Origin: Paragonimus westermani
Lineage: Eukaryota > Platyhelminthes > Trematoda > Plagiorchiida > Troglotrematidae
Direction: 5' to 3'
Assembly (NCBI GenBank): GCA_008508345.1
Contig: QNGE01000121.1
Span: 322,532 to 386,531 of the forward strand
DNA: 64,000 nt
The notes under the pieces are model-generated. The model saw only the letters and a list, made by a program, of their open reading frames with translations, was not told the origin of the DNA and did not search any database. This document shows, piece by piece, positions 1 to 13,599 of this stretch; position 1 is the stretch's first letter, and each line of letters starts with the position of its first letter. A program made the position numbers and the translations under genes.

Positions 1-3000
1 AGTTGTGTACGAAAATCAGTTTATCAAACCTCGTTAACGTTTGACCATGTTGGTCAAAATATGTTAAGTCAAAACGAAATGGGGATCCAGGCCAGAAGAG
101 GACAACCAAGGGCGCTGGGACTTCTGAGATTGAAAGAAGCTCAGTATAAAGTCAAGGATTGTGTTGATTTACAAATAAAAAGACACCTGATGAACCTGTC
201 TGTGGATACATCTATTAGATTATTTGCACATAAACACACGGTGCATTTATAGAAACCTAATTTTGTGAAATGTGGTTTTTAACAGATGACCTTTAACTGA
301 TTGCCACAAAAATGTTTATATGAACAACTTTGTTTCGCCATAGAAATGTGTTCTTTGATTTTCAAAAATTGAAATGCGCAAGCTGTGAATTCTTGAAAAC
401 TCCAGATGTTAGAAAGCCTCAAAATTCAGTTCACCGTTTTTAAGGTTTCGTCCACCAAACTGGTGGAAGGAACAGTTCAACAACAATACTGGCTGCGGTG
501 CTACATAATGAAGGCTTTGAACAATCAAGCAGGCTATTTGTTGGCTCACTACTAACTGCTTAAGCGAAGGATAAGCATGAATTACCAGAACTTTCACCTG
601 ACTGAGAATATTCTCTTTTGCTGTACGGCGCACAAGTTACTTCGTTGTGTTACTAATGAATGTCGTGATAGTTTTATCGGGCACTTGTTTTATGTCTGCA
701 GTGGACTACTGATGAGTGTACTGAAAATGAACGTCATACTAAAGTTGCTGTCCAAACGAGAGAAGGTCCTGAACGCACCGATCAGACAGCCAATTTATGC
801 AGTCCCACCTGTAGTAATTTACACTGTAACGTCGGATGTCTCTACTCTAGTTTAAAGATGTCTAGTTGACGTAAGCCAAATGGAAATCGTAGCAACCATT
901 TGAGGTATGGGTGACCAGCCTGCCAGTCAACCGAACGAAAAGCAATCTGGAGAATGAGGTGAGCACTCGACCTGTTATATGATCCAGGCGGCAAATAGTC
1001 CACTGCACATCACTTAATTCTTCACTGCTCTTGAAACCGAAGTGTTGAATTGCTAGAGAACAGCAAGCAATCTGGCATGCCATTGGAATGTGGGAGAAGC
1101 AGGGAAGTCTACCCGAAATATCCGATCATCTACCCACAACAGAATTATTCAGCACAACGCTTGATAGATATATGAAAACTGGTAGCTGTCAAATGTGATT
1201 GCAAAAATGACAGAGGATTAAGTCCACATAAAGATAGTCGATATATACACTACTGGAAATCTTCAACCTAAAAGATCGGGTGATGATTCCATTTGGACAC
1301 GAAAGCTGTTAACAGATGGGTATCGTTCAGTTTACAACAACCAACTCCACTATCAGTCATCAGTAGGAGATGCACTACTCAGCAACATTTACTGATTCCA
1401 TGAGCTCAGTTTGACAAGAAGGCTATTACCCACCGGGTCATCGTTTGGGACTAGCAGGACAGTTACCGTGTCTCCTTTCCAACCGAGCGGTCAAACTGAT
1501 CATAGCTTAGAACTGAACTTGACTGAGTGCTTAGATATTGCAGTTCGATCGTGACTGATATGAGACGTACAATATTGACGAGCTTTAACAAGAATGGATC
1601 TCACACTCATAGCCTCTTTTCGAAAGGGACTGGCTCAAAATTTACTTGAATGCGAAAGTTGCCATCAGTTACGAATGGTGTTAATTTATATTTAATTGTA
1701 CATTCTTACAAATCTAGTAGATTAAATTTACAACTGTCAACCTTCGGTTTGTGCAGTTACACACCAAACTAATGTATGCAGTATTCACACTGAATGACAA
1801 ATCTATACACCTTCAATAACCTAGTAACTATCTGTGTTTGTCAAGATATGATGGTCAGGCGAGCTGCTGGGTGAGGTGGACTGATTAATCGGTCTTTTTA
1901 TTGCTGATACACGATAGCAAGCGACGTGTGACGAACTCCCGTTGTATTGGCAGTGGCTGACTGAAAAGCGGATCAGTGTATGTTTTGGGATAAACCGAAA
2001 TAGATGGTAAGAAAACACTGGTCCCAATGTTTACTGTTAAACATTTCTAGTACTTGGTTTCTCAATTTTTCGTATTGATTACTCACCGCACATCGAGCTC
2101 AAGCAGTTGGTAACGTTTATATTTGCAACAGAAGAAGGAAATCTCACCGAACAGATCGATCGTCAAATCTCACTCCTTTTCAGCGTGTACAGTGCTATGC
2201 AGATAAAAACACCGACGAAAGTCGGTTAGTCACTTCCGTATAAGGGCTATCGACATCATTAAATAGGAAGCGGTATACTGTTCTACGAGACCAAGTAGCT
2301 GACCGCAGTGAAATGCTCGAAATATGGACGAATACAAAAGTGAACACCTAAAGACGTATAGCGTGACAGCACTCCTTTCAAGGGTAGAAAATGTTAGAAA
2401 ACAGTAGCGTAACATGACAACAATCTGTTAAACTACGAAGAGTATTAGACGCATAAATCTTTTGGATTGAGCAGCCCATCTTGGAAACATCTCGGAAAAT
2501 TGGTTTGAAGAAGTGTTTGTAACTCAGGTTCTGGAATATGCGGCATGAAATTTCATTTAAAGGTTTTGGTTTTGCATAGACAGTCACCAAGTCAACATAT
2601 GACAGTCACGATGGTTTGTCCATGATCAAAATTTGCATGTGTAGTATGCTAGTCGGTAAGAGAAATGATCTGTTTTCAATAATTATTTACCGGGAACGCG
2701 CAACATTACTAATGCACGAGTATTACACGAATAATGTCACATAAATAAGGGCAGGATAAGAACAATAATGGACAATGAGTCACGGTTCAGTTATTTGGGT
2801 GGTTTTTATTTGAAGCCTCTTCTCGGGATAATACGTAGACCGTTAAATCTGCAATACAAAGGAGAAACCTAGTGATTAACTGCGGTTTAATAACAAACCA
2901 AGCGCGTTAATTCACTTTAGATTTAACCTCGCACACATTACCTCAAAGTGTGTTTAAACATGCTTTCTACAAGGTGAGCTCAGAAAAAGTCGATAAATAA

Positions 3001-6000
3001 GTATCTGCTTTGACCATAACTCCCAGTTAATTCACTACCTCATGTTATCTCGTTTTTTGGTATTCTAACATGTCTTTTATTCACGTGTTTTGCAAGAAAA
3101 CGTCTATAATATCTTTTACTGAAGAACTGAGCGACTGAGTGTTAACTTATCTGAGCTTAGGCTCATTTCTGTACTGAAAGCTGTATGAGAAACTAGGTGG
3201 ATCAAAATGTTTTTTACTGATAGAACTCAACAAAAAGTGTTGAATTACAAACAACTGAGGACGAATGCGAGAGCTCTGATTTGCGCGCACAGGTTTCACA
3301 AGGATCTATGAACATCTAAAGATGATCTGTCCACCCCGGTTGAAAAACTGATGCACGTCCCTGTTTTCTGGATCAGTTTGACATATTACCTACCTCACGC
3401 AAGTAACTCTTGTAAACACTAGTTCACGGTGTCTGGGCAACAAGTGGTCACTCCGGTTTTATGTTGGCACTTTCTACAACAATTTCCCAATACTTACGCA
3501 CAACTGTGTTTCAGGCCTCTGAGAGTGAACCGCTTGAGTGAAATTAACTGAAACGAGTTACATACCCAAGTCCTTGTCAATGGTTCCCCTCGTCTTTTCA
3601 GCTGCTGCTGTTATTGCTGATAAACCATGCACACCACAAATTCCGTGTAAGTCCGAATTTGCCAATACGGTTTTACCGCATTTCTTGTACCACTAAAGGA
3701 TGCAACATTAGAACTTTCAAGAACAAACAAAAAACGATTGACACAAAAGCTTATAAAAAGTCCACGACATTAATATTGGTCTCTACTTCACTGTCTGTGC
3801 ACTAATTGTAACCGAATTGTCATACATCATCGATAAGCCAGTTTTATTTGTGAATAATGTAAGAATATGGACTGATGGTAAGCTGTAATGGGAGAGCGTC
3901 TTTGGTTAAATCCTTCTCTATAGATAGGTAGGCTGGAAGTTCAAGTGAATATAACATTTGTGGGCAGTCTCTACCACTCACTAAGGAACTAAAATAGAAT
4001 AACGGATGTGGGGACGTTTACTAGTAAAAAAACAAGCAGACAATTAACGTAGGGAGGTGAAAGGAAATCGGGGACAGTAGCGATGGCACATTCTGCACTC
4101 GAAGTCAACCAATCCACACACCTCTGTGAAATGCCCAAAAACTTATGGAATTGGTAAACCGATCACACCTGTCGTCGATGGGAGTAGCTCTTTATCACAT
4201 GGGTGTGATGAGCATTTAGTAAAAAATTTACTAAGGTTAATGGGCAAACCAGGTAGAACAGCTTGACAGGCATAAGAAGTGTATTGTGAACGACGAACTG
4301 CCTGTTACTGTTAAAATCATGTTGCTCGTTGCTAATGTACCTGAGATTGAATGGTATTAAAAACGACTAACAAACGTTAATGACGGAGAATAACACTTTT
4401 GACAGAAGTGGACATTAATTATCGATCACCCAGTAGTCGTAACATCCCTGTGTTATTGCTAGTTCATAGTTCCTAAAACAGGGACCTCTAACATTTTTAG
4501 CATAGCTAGTATAGATGCAGAAAGATTTGGAGAAAGGACTTGGAATTAGTTTAACAACCGATTACAGCTCTGTGACGTTGTCGTTAAAAAACGAGAGGTA
4601 GATTGAAATCATCACAAAATTCGTAAGAAACCTGGATTAATGGTTATCTTGTTCTAGTCTTGTTAAGTATCTTAAATCACCATTTGGCTTAAGCCTACAA
4701 ACCTATATAACGTTGTAAGGTGTATTATTAACTACCTAACGCAAAATTTGTGTTATTATTGTTAGGCTAGCATTGCATGTAGCTCTGAATCTTAGCGTAG
4801 GCAAAAAGGAACAGAACTCAGTACAGAACAAACCTACGTTTATAGTGATTCACAATTGACTCCAAAAAGTTTCTTGCAAAATGTTAGTGAGATTTCTTCG
4901 TCCGGGGATCGATCGTTTTGGGAGTAAGAAGAGCAGAGCCCCTAATCATTAGAAGAATTCACCATCACAAGCCACTCACAGAATTCAGATTAATGCACTA
5001 ACCAAGTGGTTCTTTACAAAAGAACGATCGGGTTTCGTTCCAAATACCTCTGAAAGACCGGTCAACGTTTGGGAGAACTCATAACTGTGTGTGTGGAATA
5101 AGGAGCACAGATTGTTCACAAGCTCACAGTGAGCAGGCTGCAAGAGAACCAAATTCGGGAAAAAACGAAAGACGAAAACAAAATGGGAATTGCCACGAGT
5201 TACTCTTATACGTTAGGACGTGATCAGAAACTCAGTAAATTCTACTCATGTATCTTAGGCACGTAGTAATAGTCAGATGAACAGTTTCGAGTTAATCAGT
5301 GTTACACTGGAACGTTTACTTACGGATACCATTGAATTCACGAAATTCCAAAATGCTGTAGACTCACTGTTTGGTACATGATGGTTTGTCATAAATCGAT
5401 CCAGCAGACTTGCATCAATGCTTAGATGCGGTACATGCCCAAAGGCCCAAAATGTCAGTCAAGTGGCTCTCTCACAAAGACAACGGACTCTAGAACCAAG
5501 TTATACTAATGACTGTATCGATTTTACAACTCACTTCATCTACACGTATCACTCCGCTGTCATAATCAGATTAGGCACATTGTATCTTTCACCCTGCTTT
5601 GATTAATCCTTATTTTGGGTCCAGCTCACCAAACTCGACAAAGCTTTTGTACCATACACGAAATAACACCCGTTATGATTGGTGTGGATTAGTGGCGAAT
5701 TTCTCCAGTCTTTAGGTCTTACTTAACTACCGTTTGGTGCAGGTACCGCCGGGGTAATTATCAACGGCACATTGGAATTAAGTCACCTGTAATCACTCTT
5801 ATACGGTAGTATAGTTGGCAGTAACCCGTAGTGTAATTACCGGTTTCCGCCGAAGATATGTCAAACGTCGGCATATACTCACAAGAATATGACTTTCAAG
5901 CATTCAAATTCTGAACCCAGTAATATTCAGACACACAGGTAGGTGTGATATGTTGTAAAAATCTGGCAGAAATCTTTCAGGTAGAGGCTGTCACAATACA

Positions 6001-9000
6001 CAGATATTAGTTAACTTAGTGTTGAATCGCTCCTGGCAATAATTCACTCAGTAACACATACTCGACAATTTCAATAACGCCAATCCAGACGGCCGGGTTA
6101 ACGGGACTATCTTCCAAGTCCAAAAACGTCGGAAAAGACGGTCGAAAGGATTGGAATTTATACGGCACTACTGAATAAAATTACAATGAAGGTGCTATCT
6201 CACCTTAAATGTGAATTAATTGGATACACAAATTATCCAACAGGAAGGCGTTCAAAATGGAGTAACCAAAACGCGAATCCACCAACGATCACCAGTCAAC
6301 GGGAAATGAACACATAAAAACATACGGGTGTGGATAAAGGTGGGTACTTGTCAAACAGTCTCAGGAAGGAAAGTCTTACTAGGTAAGCAATGATAGTTAT
6401 AAAAGAGAGAAAGTAAATACTTTGAGGTTATGGTAGAAAATTCGTCATGATCGTTTACTACACACAGCAGGGACTAAAAAAGTCAACTTTAGGATCGGCT
6501 TTTTACGAACAAACCAAACAGGCGTCAATGAATTCACCGCTCCACATTATACCAAACAATGATTACGAACGCACCAGACGAACTTCAACATACCCAAAAC
6601 TTTGTGTTGTCTGTATCAGTTGATTATTTAGTGAGCTTCATTGTTCACGTTTCCTGACTGAGTCTTCATAGCGCAGTGTTCTCTGTCAGGCCGGATTACC
6701 TTTTTAAGTTGTGCGATATCTGTTCCACCATTTTGGACCTAACAGTCAAGTATAGAAGTTTCAGATGGGTGTGGTTAATCCTCCACTAGTAATGTTATAA
6801 CTGAGTCAGTACACATGTTATCAACATGATCTGCTTTGTTTGGCATACTTTATCAGCATCTTACTGATATGGATGAATACTGATCGTTCAAACCGTGCCA
6901 AACTAAGTGGGCAGAATTTACAACCATTTGGTAACTTCGTGGTGACCAACTGTGAACCGATAAGTCATTACTATTTACTGATTTTTATGGATTCATCAGA
7001 TGGAGACAACACGTTAGTGACTTCATCCTGACAAGAAAAACTGTGATTCGTTTGTGTATCCAGTGAAGAATGTAGCCAGTGAGTAAAACAATGAGAGGAC
7101 GTAAATAAGGTAACATGGTCCGGAGCAAAATTCCATGCACAAACTTACACGTGTTAAACAACTGAACGATTATCCTTAAAACAGAAACCACTGAGCATGT
7201 GGTGACGCGGATAAACGGGATGGAAACTATGGAACTACCTGGATGAGTGCAGTGCCAGAACAAATTGTTTTGGAACGCACGGTGGGCATTGTTGATTCTG
7301 AAAAGCGGTGCCTTGATCCACCAGGGCGGCTACAAAAACATACAGTATATGTCGTTTCACTCCGAATCTCCTTGGGATGATGTGTTTTGTTGGGGATGAA
7401 GCCGAATGTAGTTTATCAGCAGCCTTAAGGAAAATAGTTGCAAGTCCAGTAACTGTGAATCACGCTGCTCCGGACTGTCATGTAAGTATAACTCGGCTTT
7501 TATAGATAACTATTGTGATCAACTGAATTTACAGAAGGAGCACCTGCTTCCGTGATTAACTCATACCACACCACAGGAGAAACGCTTGTTCATCGGAGAC
7601 AACTGCCTGTAGATACGAATTTAAAACCTCAGTTTTACGAGTCGCCTAAAGGTAGCCATTAACAACATACAGGATGATTTTAGTGTAATCCACGATGAAC
7701 ATCCAGATTTGAGGACTCACGACGAAAATAGGAAATCTCCCAATTTAAGATTGAGTAGCGAACTGGTTTGAATTTTCATTTTGTCAGCACATGCCATTAC
7801 GGGTCACATGCCAGGTTGCCTAGACTGAAACATTCGAAGTTGTAAGAGGGGGAACCTCTGAGTGTTCTTTACTGATGTCGTCATCATTGTGTTGCCTTTA
7901 GCAATGGCTCAGAAACTTAACCCGAACATTCTTTAAAAGTATGAAGGAAACATTACTAAAAAAACCATCGTTTCGGAATTATCTCACAGTTTGTCCACAT
8001 GTTGAAGAAATACTCTTAATGGTCGGCTGGCGTTCCTCTTTTGTCTGCCCGTTTGGCCATAGTTCGTTAGATGGCTGGCTAGATCAACACCACTGCAGGT
8101 CACCTCATAGTCGTTTTACGTAAATTTCCAATGGATTTCTTCATCTGTTCAGTTTAAACCCCTATTGAATAATGATTTGCAAACCGGCATTGACTACTAT
8201 TTGATTCTATCTACGAACCGGCTGATTCAGGACCGTTGCTGTTATCTGTGTAACCTGCAGCGGGATTCTTCATTGTGTGACCGGATTGGGCACGAGGTAC
8301 AATTGCGATTTGGTAAATGTCCTCATAGTCCTTATTGGTTATGTTCATCGTTCGTGCCGGAACGAGTGAGGTGCTCATTAATTCCAAAATTTTGCGGCTA
8401 CTCGGTGCATGAGGTCATATTGGCAACATGGGACAGACGCCCTCCATTCCAAACAGTCAGGTGTTGACAAATTACGAGACGCTACAGACCGTAAAACTAC
8501 CAATTATTCTCCAAAGACTGGTGAAAAGAGAGACATAACCCTGGACTTGAAATGAATGCAACTAAGGCTTGTCCGACAAACCACAGAGTTGTCGATGTTG
8601 TCCAGTGAGTATCTTGCCTTTTATAAATGTAGTCCATGTGATTATAGCCAAGACAAAAGCGGGCCACAACCTATCTAATGACGATATCTTGAATCACACC
8701 CAAAATACCTTGCTTTGACAAGTTGACCTCCGTACAAATAATGACAGATCTTTCGGGGGATTTCCGCGGACTGCTGTAAGCGTCAGAGTTTTGTCCATGC
8801 ACATAAATTTTTCCTCCTTTCTCTTGTTAATGCGCGTGTGCGATTCTCGTCGTTGTGCGTTAGGAGGTTCATTGTGTCATAGTCGGCTTCAAGCTTGAAT
8901 CAGTAAAGATACTGTCTATTCTCGTTATTCCTTTTGATGAATATCTGTATTTGCCAAGAAGTGCTGTTGGGCTTGCTTAATTTCTCCTCTTGTACACGTG

Positions 9001-12000
9001 TATAAATTTACTGACCTACCATTTTGCGGGTTATTGTTAGAACCAGTGTTAGTGCGGTCTAACATGGCCGATAGCACGACACACTGTTGGAAACACACGT
9101 GTCCAGTACTTAGAATTCCTCTTGATCAAACATTTTCAATGGGTCAACTTTTCGGCAGGTTATTCAAATAGAGTTTCTTACGGATTATAGTTTATCAGTG
9201 ACAAATCTTCCCATTCACAAAAGGCCGCCATACCAAACTTCATTATACCGAAAAGACCTGGTACCGAAATTTATCCTCAGTATATCAAGGACTTTGTGCT
9301 GCTTGCGAACAGCGTCCTTTTAAATAAATCCCCATTTCAACAAACCATTTAACCACACAAAAACACCTACATTCGCTATAATGAAATGCCCGCGGTCAAC
9401 CACATTTCAGTTAAGCCCTCAGTACCAACAATTGTTAGCGGATTTAGCTATTTGGTTCATTTTTGGTTAAATGGCCCCTGTTAGACAAGTTGGTTTGATT
9501 TCTTGATGCTCATCACTCATTTATGACATACATTTGTACGAACCCACCAAGAATACAGCGGCGACAATAGAAGGAGAAGAGCCTGAAGCTGTGGCCAGCA
9601 AGATAAATGCTAACATACATTCTGGAATGTACAACTACAATTGTTCAGCCTGGTATGTCAGGATGTATGTCAGCAATATTCGCAATGGTCTATGGACAGC
9701 TGAATTTAGTGAAGCATGGGTGGTGTTAACTGCGACCACTGTCCAGAAAGCAATTGCTCAGGTGCATCCGGTCATGCCAGCAGGCACATATTGATGCTAA
9801 ACTACACTTGTCAATTTTCTTATCCAGAAGTCCAAGTGTACCAAACTTAGTCTCATAATATCGCGCGAATGTGTAATTTTACTCAAAAAAACAAAACAAA
9901 AATATGACGTCAGGCAAAAACAGTACTGTATGAGTAAAATCTGAAAATGCCTTGGAAATGTAGCACAGCTCATAGCTTATTCATTATAAGTGACCATTAT
10001 GGCGAACTGTCTTCTATTCACACAGTCCTTGTTATAACGACATTGTATGGTCTACAAAACCTAGCACCGTGTGTTCCATTTAGCTTTCATAAGGAGTGCA
10101 AATTGCTAAAGAACTGACTTGGAAAATGTGTGTGAAATCTCACTAGAAGAACAACACTGAGTTCTAGCACTCCTTATTTCTCACAATGCATCTAATCACA
10201 AGTGGGCAAGTAGGAAGCTGCTAAACGTGTCTGATATCAAAGCGTTCTCCCCTTGATCTCCTGTTGTACATGAACCATGTGAGTGTGAAGTACGAGTCCA
10301 GTAAACAGTGCATTGTTCAAAAAGAGATTAGTTAAAATGTGTGAAGTCACACCCACGCAAATGTGACTAGTGTGCTCCCAGCATATTCAGCCTATCCGTT
10401 TCAAACGGGTGCTCCAACAATGCATGTAAAATGCTACAAAGCTCTTAGCTATCATAAATAGATATACGGGAGCAGATCATTTTGTACGTCCGTATTAAGC
10501 TTGTTCCTACCGAGCGCCATGAACCTTGTTAGCCAAGCAACCATTACTGATGGTTGGACACTCACGCAACATGAGTAGTTCCATCCTCTGCAGATGGAGA
10601 CGATGAGAAAATCCGGACAGCTGCAGTGAGCGTTCATCCCTTTCGTGAACATTAGCCGAATTTGAACAAGTACGGCTCACATGTTTCGTTTTGTACCCCA
10701 CGATTCTGATATATTTGTTCTGACACAGTTTCGTTTCATCTCTATGCTTTTCACTGTTCATAAATGAATGGAGATCCTTTTTTAAAAGTTTTGCTCAGAG
10801 AATTTCTGACCCGGAAAAGGCGGTTTCGAAGTCTAGACCTAAGTAATCATAAAACGAGTCTAACCTGAAAGTCCCAATTGTGGGAATAATTACTTCGACG
10901 TCATTTAAGACAGTAACCGGAGGTTACGGACGGTAGAGTTTATTTAAACACTTACTTGTTACTGACCACCTAGGCTTAATATAGGGTCGACATTGAGCTA
11001 GTAGCCAAAACCAGGTGGGCGGCAGTTCGACTCTGGGTTAGGTTCAATGTATACATTAACACTAAGCTGAGTCAGCAGAATTTAAGCTGGTAAAAGCGAG
11101 ATAACCGAAATGTCAACCTCAATTTACAGGTGCGATGAGATGTTTTCATTTAAATTTCGACAATATCGACTGACTATACATTTTTTATATTGATTTTTTG
11201 TCAAGCCATTACTGTGTCCTGCTCAGAGCCTCCGGTATAGAGAGGAAAGCTTAACTTAATCTGAGCCAACCCAATACTGAGAGGTGAGTACTCCGCACTG
11301 TTGTGAGAAATATCAAAAGTAACGCTAAAGACGATGATGATGATGACGGGAACATGACAAATAGAGGTTTACTGTAGCGCGTATGATGAGTATATTGTCG
11401 GGGATCAGGAACTTTGTCAGGGTTGGATCATATCTATCCTGGCAAAACGTTTGTGAATTTGTACTCAGGCTGTTTTTAAGCCGTAGAGAATCTCCGGATT
11501 TAAATACCTTTTCTCGCAATCATGTCTGCTTCAAGAGGCAAAATTGCGTAAATAGAGTAAGTTGGGCATTAAAGGTACTTACTGCCCGTAGATCGTTCAC
11601 CTTTAACTCTTCTTAGCAGAGCGGGCCGATGGAGTTCACTGGGGAGAGTTTTCGAAGGGCAGTTTTGTCAGGCGGTTATTAGCCGGTATGTGAGAGTAGG
11701 ATTACAATACCAAGGTTATTAATACTACTGGTGGTCTTCCCAGCTGAGTTCACCACACTACCCAACAAGTTAATTTAGATTTCAGTTGAATACAGAAAAA
11801 TTCTAAATTCAATCAAAATTTGACATGCTCTATTCTGATTATTCAAGTCGACTCAAAACTTATGAAATTAAGAATAAGTGAAACACAATGCTTAGCAATG
11901 CCATTTCGGCTCAAAGTTCACTGTATCACCAATAAAAGTCTAAAATGAAAGTCACGCATACAAGACCAGGTAATAATTAAAACAACTACAGTCATGTCAT

Positions 12001-13599
12001 TTTCTTCACGCATGAAATTCAAAGGAACGTTGGCCGAATTCACTTTGATCGAGTTTGCCACACGGGACAGTGGCGATCAAACGAAACTCACATATGAACA
12101 TAGTGTAATTACTCATTCACCTTGGGACGACGTCGGACAGTGTTTGCTGAAAAAGAAATCTTGGTTGATTGGGCAGAACCCAGTGGAGGAATGATACGTT
12201 TATTTTAACCTAAAGGTGACTGTCAGCAACATGACCCTCAATTATGCTATCGTATGATTTTCACTGAGTAAGCTTGATTCAGGCTGGGTGGTGCCTGCCG
12301 ATTTATTCAGACAAGCGTCCAGTCGCACAACCCACAAAATTCGGTAAGCAATCGCAAGCGCACTAGCTAGTCTCACTGGGTAAGTTGTTTATCAGGATTT
12401 CAGTTTTAGATTTAGATTGAAAAAGAAAGAATCAGTGAGTGAAATACGTGGTTAAGTTGTACCTACTGTAAATATACAGCAGCTGGCATGATGATGTGAT
12501 AAAGATTCAGCCCAGATTTGCACTCTGAATGAAAACCAATGAATAAATTTCTCTCAACCACTAGTATCTTCACACTCGATTGAACTGGTTTCAAGTGTAT
12601 GGACAGGTTACCCTCCGAATGACCTTTCCTGCATAGAGTACAGTTTACGAACTGTGTCCAAGTATCTCCATCAAACACATTTTTGGCGACCTCAACTTTA
12701 AAAAAAATTACTCTGTTTAGTTTGTTTAAAGCAGTTACAACTAAAAAACCTGCTTTACTAGCCTGACCATACAATCCTACGATAGGCATCTTTAAAAGTT
12801 TCAGACGTTTCAACTACCCACTGGAACATTCAGTGATAGGAATGTGTATTGAGATTCAATCATTCAGTGGGAATCAATCGGTGAAGCTGTACTGTGTAAT
12901 TTGTTTAAGACGTTTGTAAGGTTGGAAACCAAGTCCTTGACCACGAGTACGTCATCAACATATTGTCAAACTGTGGTATTGCTGAGTAGCCTGTCCTATC
13001 TTACCCAAACAAATATTAACTGGCAACTGTCACGATTATGATGCGACTGTTACCCCATCAGTCTGTCTATAAATTTCTTCATCAGAAGTGAAGTGTTTAC
13101 TCAGAAGCTGCAGTTAGTGAACCAATCGAATTAACTGACATTTCGGTGAAACCCCTAGAGCCATAACCTTTGGTGCATTTGTAAGTTAAACAGTTACGCC
13201 GACAGCAAGAATTCGTTGTCGACGAGAATCTTTCGAATGACAGCGACAAACTCAGTTGTTTTGAAAGCTATGTACACCAGTTTGTCACCGAATTGGCTCA
13301 ACCACCTCTGCACGTTTTGGTTGAATTTGTACGTACAAAACAGGAACAGTTTTGTTTGTGAACTTCGGATAGGCCGCTGATAAGCCTTAGGCCTCATGAG
13401 TTGGAAATGAGCGGTTGGTATTATTACTTGGTAACTTTCGTTCTGATCGGTCACCAATTTGCGCTTAAGTTATCTGTGTTAGTTTGTTACAATTATGACC
13501 AGCAAGATTACAGTGCATCTTGCATGACTGTGCCGACATTTCTAGCTGTTGTTGAAAAGACGCGTCTTGATGATCATGTAGATTACACATCGCGTCTAG
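1..13599. other. Non-coding stretch, no gene recognised
   Basis: I recognise no protein family, tRNA or rRNA here. The open frames are short, scattered over all six frames and overlap one another; the longest (116 codons, 12463-12813 on the minus strand) matches nothing I know. A short (GAT)n run lies at 11333-11346. A degenerate hammerhead-like motif near 1279-1320 is described in the findings. Introns or intergenic DNA of a large repeat-rich genome would look like this. Confidence 0.6.

Noticed and set aside
694..745. CTGATGAG followed by GAAA as a hammerhead
   Set aside because: Stem II does not pair and the base that should pair with the last A of GAAA is A instead of U, so the core cannot form properly.
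8165..8467. Cysteine-rich 100-codon frame as a zinc-binding exon
   Set aside because: The cysteine spacing fits no known finger, the start is TTG, and no acceptor site is evident.
9507..9794. Open frame whose translation looks protein-like (Ala/Glu-rich start, NGLWTAEF block)
   Set aside because: No ATG, no convincing splice acceptor upstream, and no family recognised; within chance expectation.
10985..11045. tRNA gene or SINE from the B-box-like GCAGTTCGACTCTGGGT
   Set aside because: Only the B-box is plausible; no A-box at the proper distance and no cloverleaf.
12463..12813. 116-codon open frame on the minus strand as a possible gene
   Set aside because: At this base composition many frames of about 100 codons are expected by chance in 64 kb on six frames; no domain, signal or splice context supports it.
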